Source of the DNA: Cervus elaphus
Taxonomy: Eukaryota > Chordata > Mammalia > Artiodactyla > Cervidae
Length of the DNA: 64,000 nt
Assembly: GCF_910594005.1 (NCBI RefSeq)
Contig: NC_057847.1
Span: forward strand, 20,496,001-20,560,000
Direction of reading: 5' to 3'
Shown here in pieces: positions 56,040-64,000 of this stretch. Each line of letters opens with the position of its first letter. The stretch's first letter is position 1. A program made the translations under genes and the position numbers. Under the pieces are notes generated by a model, which worked only from the letters and a program-made list of their open reading frames with translations, was not told the DNA's origin and did no database searches.

Positions 56040-56330
56040 TTTTTAATGTAACTTTTATTGAACTGTGTTGCCAAGTCTATTCTAGGAATTAAGAGATAAA
56101 ACCATGAAGAAAACAAAGTCTCAACTCTTAGATAGTATCGTTGGGAAAGAGACCGGCGAAAGACAATGAACAAAGAAATGTAAGTGTACCCAGTGGTAAT
56201 AAATGCTATGAAGAAGAAAGGAGAGAGTGTGATAATGGAGGGGGACAGAGAATGATGATTCTACCTAGGAAGGTCGGAGAAGATCTCTCATAAGGTGGCA
56301 TTTAACTGAGGCAGAAGGAACTGCTGAGGC
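56040..56330 (+). repeat. Ancient mammalian interspersed repeat
   Basis: Contains TTGGGAAAGAGACCGGCGAA, AATAAATGCTATGAAGAAGA and CATAAGGTGGCATTTAACTG. Third copy of the family at 9640 and 45715. Confidence 0.5.
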
Positions 56331-57064
56331 ATAGATGTTTATTTATAGTAAATATTGCCTGGAAATTTTTGTTAACATTTCCTGTTCTACTTAGTTCAGC
56401 TTTTTTTGCTCCTCAGTATTTTATTAATATTTACTCTTACAAAAGCAATTAATGGAACACCTAACTGCCTTCAAGCAGAGGTTTTTAAGAGTAAGGGAGT
56501 CATATCAGGGCATAATAAATAACAGCCTAGGTAAAGAATACACTATCTGCCTTCTGAATGCATTTCTGCAGCATCAGATATTTGTTCCCATCCACCGCTT
56601 GCCACTCAGGCAGATTTCTCACTTTCATCCTTTTTAATATGCAGATAAGAAATTTATTTGTTATTCCTAATTTTTTATTTCTTAGGATTAATATTTTGTA
56701 AGTGCCAGCTGAGTTACAGATACTTTGCATGCATTGCTCATTGCTCATTGTTTTTCAGTTTCTCAGCTTCCTTGCTTCTCCTCATCCGTCCCTACCTTTC
56801 ACATCCCCAGCCACCCACTCCCATGGTCATCTCCTTCATGTTGACTTCAAAATCCATACAACCTCTGAAATCTCTCCTTCAAGCATCACACTTTGACCAC
56901 TGCCCATCCAGCTCCTCTGCTTTAATGCTGCTATCCTAGAATCTTTTTACTTTATCACATTAGAGTTATTGACTTTGGTATCATGTTATCCCACTCCCTC
57001 ATTTCTTCACTTCCTTGTTCTGTAGTCCATCATTTGATGGGTGAAGTAATGAATAAACCGATTT

Positions 57065-57195
57065 TCATAAAATAACCCTGTGAGAATTGGTTTTGTCTTC
57101 CCACATTACAGAAGAGAAGTGTGAAGTCCAGAGAGGTTAATTAGGTTCAGGCCAGAAAGCTAGGAAGTGGCAGGCCAGATTTTAACCCAGATCAG
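57065..57195 (-). repeat. MIR SINE, reverse
   Basis: ACCCTGTGAGAATTGG, CCACATTACAGAAGAG, AGTCCAGAGAGGTTAATTAG follow the reversed MIR order. Confidence 0.65.
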
Positions 57196-57204
57196 CTTCA
57201 TTCT

Positions 57205-57415
57205 GGTTTGAAAGAAGTATTCGAGTACCAGCTCTGCCACCTAACAGCCGTGTGGACTTGGGCAAGTTATTTCATCTCTCTAACCTTCACATTCATCTTT
57301 AAAATGTTTATTGTGCCCACGTTAGACAGTTGTAGTCATGATTAAATGAAATAAGCAGTCAAAGTTATATATAGTAATATATAGCGCAAAGTGGGCATTC
57401 AACAAACACTGGTTT
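57205..57415 (+). repeat. MIR SINE, forward
   Basis: GAGTACCAGCTCTGCCACCT, TGTGGACTTGGGCAAGTTAT and GTGGGCATTCAACAAACACT in MIR order. It lies immediately beside a MIR of opposite orientation. Confidence 0.75.
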
Positions 57416-57502
57416 TCTTTTTCCCCAGCATCTAGCAGACTGAGGAGAAGATTAAGGTTCATTGGCTGACTCGTGATTGCTCTATTATATCACTGTAATC
57501 TC

Positions 57503-57706
57503 TGTGCTTAGTCGCTCAGTTGTGTCTGACTCTTTGCGACCCCGTGGACTGTCATCCACCAGGCTCCTCTGTCCCTGGGGATTCTCTGGTCAAGAATACT
57601 GGAGTGGGTTGCATGCCCTCCAGGGGAATCTTCCCAACCCAGGGATCAAACCCAGGTTTCCCACTTTGCAGGCAAATTCTTAACCATCTGAGCCTCTGGG
57701 GAAGCT
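57503..57706 (-). mobile_element. Bov-tA SINE
   Basis: Reverse copy from GTGCTTAGTCGCTCAGTTGT to ACCATCTGAGCCTCTGGGGA. Confidence 0.93.
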
Positions 57707-58779
57707 GTAAAAAAAGGAGGAGAGGTTGTGTTAGAATAGCCACACAGAAAATTAATGGATTTTTCTAGAGTCAAAGTGTGACAAAGAGTAATTCTCTGTC
57801 ACTTTCCTCCTACTGTAGTACTTCTTTCCCAGATGTATATATTCTTTTAATGTAAGCAACCAGCTTCTAATACCCCTGATTTCACATGTCCCAAACGTGT
57901 TGTCAGAAAGGGGGGAAAGTTTTGGTTATCTCTGGTTAATTATAAGTGATTTTTTTTTAACGAGTGAATTTTTTGTTCTTGGTTTGAGTACTTTGTTTAT
58001 GCCATTGTCCCCTTGTCATGTTTACTCAGCTGATGTATTTTTTTCCCTAATTCATGTCTACCTGATAATTGTATGCTTTCATGCACCAAGATCTTTTAGA
58101 ATCCTGATTGTTTTTCCGAATCCTTTTCTCACTTTTTCCTCTGTAATCATCAGATGTCCTTTCTCATCTTTGAGATTCTTTCATTCTGTCCCATGTTTAT
58201 TCCACTGAATGTTTCTTAAGTCAGGCAAACTTTAATGTTGGCTGATATTTTAGGAGAGAACCCAGAGTGCCTGTGTGACCTTTAGGAAACCACTGTCGAT
58301 CACTGAAATACTTCGAAATGGTTATCCTGGCTCTCCTTATTCTCCTCTCTTGGGTCCCCTACCCCAGCCTTTTGTCCTTGAATATGCTGTACAACTTCCA
58401 TATATACCCACCCTCATGTTTCTGTTTAAATGTCCTTTAAAACTTTTGAGTACATTGCATATCTCCATTTAGAACACGATTCCTTGAAGGTAGTCCTACC
58501 TGTGCATTGTGTGTTTTCTAGAGATAAATGTGAGGACATCTCTCTACCGCTGTGACTTGCCCTCTTTACCATGCTTTGTGTGAGATGAAGCTTAGTTCAC
58601 CTTTGGCCAGCGTTACACAGCTCGAAGAAGAAAGGAGATAGCTGCCCAAAGTCTCACAGGGTGTGCGTGTCTGTCGTGTATGTACAGAGGAGCACGGGCT
58701 TGCTTTAGAAGATTCCAGTTCATAAAGAGTAATTTATTACCATTTACATTAAGTACTCTTTGGCAAATTTAAATCTGAC

Positions 58780-58975
58780 TTTTATTTCACTTCTGCCACT
58801 TGCTGATTGTTGACTTTCAGACAAATCCTTTAACCGCTGTGTCTTAGTTTTCTCATCTGTAAAATGGATTCATAATAGTAACTCCCTCAAATAGTGAATG
58901 TTCTCTGTGGCATACTTAGAATAGGACCTGGAACTAAGTGCTCATTGTTACTGTTTGTATTGTTATTGTCACTAA
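58780..58975 (+). repeat. MIR SINE
   Basis: CTTCTGCCACTTGCTGATTG, CTTAGTTTTCTCATCTGTAA, AATGGATTCATAATAGTAAC and AAGTGCTCATTGTTA in MIR order. Confidence 0.78.
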
Positions 58976-60647
58976 AGCTGACATAGTAGCAGTTGACCAG
59001 GAACTGCAAAATCAAGTACCTCCAGGGTTACAGGTGGGTCATAATCAAACGTGGGAAACGAGTCATTTAAAGGCAGCAGCAGGTGCCAAAGGAAAAGAAG
59101 ACCGAAGATCAACACATCTGCCTGGTTTTGAAGAGAATAAGAATTTTGTATGTAGCTTTTGTTTGTTAAATGTTGGTGATGACCTCATGTAAGTTTAAAA
59201 TAGCCCAGATTATTGAAAGTCCAAACAAAGCTTTTGAGTATCTGGTTTGTGATTCTACTGCAGTCCCTCAATAACAATCTGTCAATTTTGGAAAGATACT
59301 ACTTACTGTACAAAAAAGATCATTGTTTCAGTTTTTGCTCTCAATCATGTTGGGAGAATAGGCCCTTCATCTTTCTTGAGAAGCCTCGTCTACTTTGCTA
59401 GTCTCAGCAATCCCCTCTAGATAGATTCCTCTCAAATTTTTGTCAAGTTTGAGTTCTGCACATCACTGGCCTACTGCCCATAATGTCATGGATCCAAAAT
59501 AAAATTCATTTTTCCTCAGATCTATATCTTTTCTAACTTAACTGCAAATGATTCCACCCATCTCCCATCACCTTTACATTTTCAAAGCTGTTCCCCTATC
59601 CTCAAATCACCAAAATTTTATCAATTTCGCTTTTGGAAATTGCCACCACTGTAGTCCTGGCCCTTTTAACTTTGTGGCTAGACTTGGATAATAGTTTACT
59701 GATCATCTACTGTGTGCCAGGTACTATTCTGAGGATATTTGTTTTTGTGTGGTCTCTAGGTCATATCCGACTCTTTACCTCCCAATGTATGGCAACTCCT
59801 CTGTCCTGGGGATACAGTGAAGAGCAAACAAATAGGGGACCTGTTTTCCATTGAGGCTAAATTCTTGCAACAGAAACCAAAGATAAAGTTTAAAAGTTAA
59901 GACTTGTGCTTAGAAAACTGTTAGCTATTCAGAAAAGTCAAAAGAAGAGTACAGTGACCACCTATATACCACCTACCTAGGTTCAGATTAATCTAAAGCA
60001 TTATTTTTGTCCTGTCCTCCCCTTAGACACTGAAGTCCAATGACTCTTCTAGTATTTCTTTAAAGTTCAGTCTTCCTCAATGTTTGCTTTAGGAGCTGAC
60101 CATCCTTTGAGCCCTGCCATGTGACAGGCCTGATTTTTACAGCCGTAAGGTAAGCGCTCTGATAGTTTTATAGTTCACACACTCAGCTAAGACATCACAA
60201 AGCCAGGACTCCATCCACCACGTGATCACACACCCCAGGTGAAATAACTGTTTCCTTAAGGTTACCCTGCCACAAAAACCCTGCTATAGCCAAACCGGCT
60301 ATTTAAAAATACCACCCTTTTTCCTCTCTAGACTTCTACCTCCCTCCTACCCTCCACCTAAATTATCCCTGTTAGCCCATTCAAATTTTTCAAGATTCAA
60401 CGTACATCCACCTCGCTACTAACACAAAGGTTGCTCTGATGTAGAACCCAACAGTGGCTTTTCCTTGTGTATCGTCTGATGCAATTCAAGGCACACATAG
60501 TAAAGGTCTTATAATTAGCATTTATGTATTATAGAATGAGATCATTTTTATTTTTTGTCTTATCCCACCTAAGTAGATTGTACATTTGTCAGTGACAGAA
60601 ATTTTGTCTTAAGCATTGCCTTTTTGCCTGAACCTTGCCATAGACCA

Positions 60648-60868
60648 GTGTTTCTTTACCTCAATACTATTTGCATTTTGGGTTAGTTAATTCTTTGTTG
60701 TGGGGGCCCTGTCCTGTACCTTGTAAAGCATTTAGCTCATCCTGGCCTTATCTGTTAGATTCCAGAAGCACAAACTCCCAGTTCTGACAATGAAAAATAT
60801 TTTCAGACGTTGCCAAATAGGCCCTTGGAGGCAAGATCATCTCTAGCTGACCACCACTGCCATAGACA
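60648..60868 (-). mobile_element. MER5A-like hAT MITE
   Basis: Reverse orientation: AATTCTTTGTTGTGGGGGCC, CCAGAAGCACAAACTCCCAG, CAGACGTTGCCAAATAGGCC, CAAGATCATC. Confidence 0.7.
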
Positions 60869-61275
60869 TAACACTTAAGGAAATACTCTTCAGTGGATCA
60901 CAATGATCGTCCTTATTCTGGAAACCTCACTATCTTCCTCTTATATAAAGCTGTGTGTACTTACACTGCTCTCTTATTTTTATGAGGGCAAGATTTGTTT
61001 TAAATGGGAAACTCGGCACTTTAATAAAGTGGTCGGCAGCAATATTCTGTTTTTGTTTGGCAAAAATTCTGATAGCTCATTCTAGAGAACACATTCTGGT
61101 CGACTTTTTAAAAGAGATTTTCTGCAAATGGAAGCATGATTAACCTGTTAATATAATTATCTCATATAGATTCTTATATCTCACTGTAGCTGTTTATTAT
61201 TAACCAACACATTTTAGAAATGGAAAGCAATCAGCTGTTACTATTGTATTATTTTTAACCCCATATTAGAGACTT

Positions 61276-61492
61276 GTGCATGCTAAGTTGCTTCAGTTGT
61301 GTCTGACTCTTTGTGACCCTTTGGACTATAGCCCGCCAAGCTCCCAAGTCCTTGGGATTCTCTAGGCAATACTGGAGTTGATTGCTGTGACTTCCTCCAG
61401 GGGATCTTCCTGACCCAGGGATCAAACCTGCGACTCTTATGCCTCCTGCTTTGGCAGGCGGGTTCTTTACCACTAGCGCAACCTGGGAAGCT
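61276..61492 (-). mobile_element. Bov-tA SINE
   Basis: Reverse copy from GTGCATGCTAAGTTGCTTCA to CTAGCGCAACCTGGGAAGC. Confidence 0.93.
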
Positions 61493-62277
61493 TATCCAAT
61501 ATCCAGACACCTTAATTTTTGATCAGACATTTCAGTGACAGTCAAATGGTTGTTTAAAGTGAATTAACTAGTTATTTAATCAGTCATTTCATGCACTATA
61601 AGACCTAAAAAATTGAGCAAATAGGGGCTGAATCTCCTGTGAATTAGCTTCCATCCTAGAAAAAATCCTGAAATGAGAAAACTTGCTATGAATTAGTCCT
61701 CTTGAGTTCCATAATTTATATAGCACCCTGTTTGCTCAGTCAGAGATGTGCCCTTCTCTAACACTATTTTTATGGCCAATATATGAGGAGCCCCTTCGAG
61801 GGCTCTACTGAACATTTGCTGTTGTATAAGGGTTATTCCTTCTCTCTGATCAGATAATTCTGGTAAACCTGCCAATGAAAGAACTCCCTGGCCTGGTCAT
61901 ACAGAATACCTGAACCCCTGGGCAACACCATTGGTTCACAAGTGAACCGGTGGCCTAAGCTGGGCCACTCACAGCCTTCTCCAATGACTTTTCAGCTTGG
62001 AGCCTGAAACACACGGCCATGTCTAAGGGCACACAAAGCAAGGAAGGTGTTTGTGGAAGCTGGAGCATCCGCTGCCCCATGGAGAAAGCCACCCTGCAAT
62101 AGAGGACAAGTACAGCTCAAAAGAAAGCAGTGCAGACAGAAGAGGAGTCCTAACAAGTTTGAGTCCTTAAATAAAATTAATTGTAGCCAACACAAGGCCT
62201 CCCAGTTACATGAGCCAAAAAATACCCTTTTCTACTTTAGCTACTTTGATTTAGATTTGTACCACTTGCACTAAAAG

Positions 62278-62484
62278 GGTGCCAAGTCACTTCAGTCGTG
62301 TCCGACTCTCTGCGACCCTATGGACCATAGCCTGCCAGGTTTCTCTGGCCAAGGGACTCTCCAGGTAAGAATGCTGGAGTGGGTTGCTCTGCCCGCCTCC
62401 AGGGCATCTTCCTGAACCAGGGGTCGAACCTTTGTCTCTGACGTCTCCTGCATTGCGGGTGGGTTCTTTACTACTAGCGCCGCC
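62278..62484 (-). mobile_element. Bov-tA SINE with 11-bp duplication
   Basis: Reverse copy ending at the tRNA head (CTACTAGCGCCGCC). Flanks TGCACTAAAAG at 62267-62277 and 62485-62495 are identical. Confidence 0.95.
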
Positions 62485-63420
62485 TGCACTAAAAGCATCT
62501 GTGTTAATTGAGGGTGACTGCTGTTGATGGGCAGGCTTAGTAAGGACAGCTCTTCCCACTATACTTTTGCTAACATACTTCTACTTCATAGCCTCTCCTT
62601 CTGAGTATAGATGGAAATAAATATATACTCAATAAAGATGACCTGTGAAAAAAATATAACAAAGGACCTTTACGGAAATATCTAAATGAGTGATTTTAAA
62701 TGAGGTTAATTTTTAATGACATTAATTTTATTACTAGTGCTCTAGTTTTATAACAGAACCTCAGTTTCCCTATAGCACTCATCTTGGGCTTTGAAATGTA
62801 TTTCACAGATGTAACAACTCACTTCACAACCTAAAATTGGCTCCGTATTGCTAGTAACAAGGACTAACTGCAACTATTTTGGGAGCTGTAATGCCTCCTT
62901 TAAACCACAAAGATACTTGAGCATATCACCTTTACAACTAATATATTCTCCCGTCATTTTACAAAATGAAATACTGAACAGTAAAGACTTTGAAGTTTTG
63001 CAGTCTTCTCACACAATATAAATGCAGCCTGAGAATCCCATTATACACAAATACATGCAGATACACTTCCTCGAAATACAGGGAAAAGATGTAGAAAAGA
63101 TTTCCATTCCTCAAGTTTGAGAACAATTTTGCTTATGTCCTTAATACTATTTTCTGTCCAAAAATGAGGAAGTGAAGTTCTTAAGGATAGTTGTCCAAAG
63201 AGGAGAAAAAGAGGAGGGGAATTTGTTTGTGGTTAATGAAAGGTGCTGTATTGCTCACCTGGGCTGGAGACAAGTATTGGAGAGTCTGTAGGAGAGGTGG
63301 GAGGCGCTGGAGAAGAACAAGAACTAATGAATAAGAGTCTTCTACTAGTGTAGACATTTCTTGGAGGTCAGAAGTTCAATTTTACATTCCTTTGTAACCC
63401 CAGGTCTCTCTCTCATATGT

Positions 63421-63455
63421 ATTATAACTATATTGTAGTTATATATATATATATC
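63421..63455. repeat. (TA)n microsatellite, short
   Basis: A run of TA dinucleotides with TTGTAG interruptions. Confidence 0.7.
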
Positions 63456-63689
63456 AAATCTATCTCTTACAGTTACTCAATAGGCATTTGATGAGTGAAT
63501 GGGTAAACAGATTATTTTGACTTATTGCTAGGCAGAATGATTTGATATGCTTTGGGATTCTCAGGTTTTTATGAAATTTTAAATGCAAGATTAGCTACTG
63601 TTAATATAATTGGAGTCCAAATGTAAGTATTTCATTTGGTAGAGCAAGAGAAAGTAGAAGGTAAGAAGGCATTAGCTAAAAACCCTAAA

Positions 63690-64000
63690 ATGTATATATA
63701 AAAGTAGTGGGAGTGTAAATGAGTAAAATCAGTTTAGAAAATTGTTTGATAAGATCAGCTAAATTTGAGCATACATGTTCTCTGTAAGCCAGCAATTTTA
63801 CTCCTAGGTACTTAATAGGACAGTGGAACACTGCATGTTGAATCGGGGGTGGTTGGTAAAAGGGTACAGACTTTCAGTTATAAGATAAATAAAGTCTGAG
63901 GATATAATGTATAACATGGTGACTATAGCTGATAACACTATTGTATAAATAAAATTTGCTAAGAGTTTAGAACTTAAGTGTTCTCATCAAAAACCAAATC
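63690..64000 (+). mobile_element. L1 3' region, running off the window
   Basis: AGCAATTTTACTCCTAGGTA, GTAAAAGGGTACAGACTTTC, ATGGTGACTATAGCTGATAA and ACTTAAGTGTTCTCATCA follow the forward L1 3'UTR pattern. The 3' end lies beyond position 64000. Confidence 0.7.

Larger units (their letters stand above)
54441..64000. other. Downstream region, no gene found
   Basis: Beyond the proximal poly(A) site I find no exon or promoter, only repeats: an ART2A-like SINE, Bov-tA copies, MIRs, MER5A and L1. Stretches without recognised content include 54450-55250, 56340-57060, 57710-58775, 58980-60640 apart from a possible Bov-tA scrap near 59745-59815, 60870-61270, 61500-62275 and 62500-63400. Confidence 0.75.

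Noticed and set aside
1..64000. CRISPR arrays, operons, phage or plasmid functions
   Set aside because: Exon-intron structure and ruminant SINE/LINE content throughout; no regularly spaced short repeats other than the minisatellite and simple repeats.

Overview
This is a stretch of a ruminant (most likely bovid) nuclear genome. The evidence is a dense load of ruminant-restricted retroelements: RTE-type BovB LINE pieces, Bov-tA and BOV-A2 SINEs and an ART2A-like SINE. Older mammalian repeats (MIR, L2, L1, hAT/MER5-like DNA elements) lie among them. There are no bacterial-type operons, and coding sequence is confined to short exons with splice sites.

The window holds one protein-coding gene, on the + strand: CWC22, the spliceosome-associated MIF4G/MA3 protein also called nucampholin. 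I assembled 19 coding exons from the start codon at 9135 to the stop codon ending at 54179. Exon phases join without a break to a 2,700-nt CDS, or 899 residues. The first coding exon also carries 5'UTR from about 9022 and has an in-frame TGA upstream of the ATG. No CpG island or promoter is visible, so positions 1-9021 are probably intron 1 and the promoter lies upstream of the window. A polyadenylation signal follows the stop by about 240 bp, with two further candidates near 55.05-55.11 kb.

Layout: 1-9021, probable intron 1 with a BovB fragment, Bov-tA SINEs and a degraded L1; 9022-18327, N-terminal Arg/Ser-rich exons, with a 5 x 57 bp minisatellite in the first coding intron; 18328-25124, the 6.8-kb intron 4, which begins with a GC donor and carries a 2.2-kb antisense BovB with one nonsense codon; 25125-29974, the MIF4G exons; 34523-34627, an acidic linker exon; 35920-46793, the MA3 exons; 48482-54179, the C-terminal end of the conserved core, a Ser/Asp/Glu tract and the basic Arg/Lys/Glu/Ser tail; 54180-64000, 3'UTR and then intergenic DNA with repeats only.

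I found no sign of a previously undescribed gene system. The points most worth checking are the GC-AG intron, the BovB just downstream of it, an apparent poly(A)-only retroinsertion inside another BovB copy, the minisatellite, and a pair of 88-90 bp introns within the MIF4G-coding region. Family names for repeats come from recognising consensus features by eye, and boundaries are accurate to a few tens of bases except where target-site duplications fix them.
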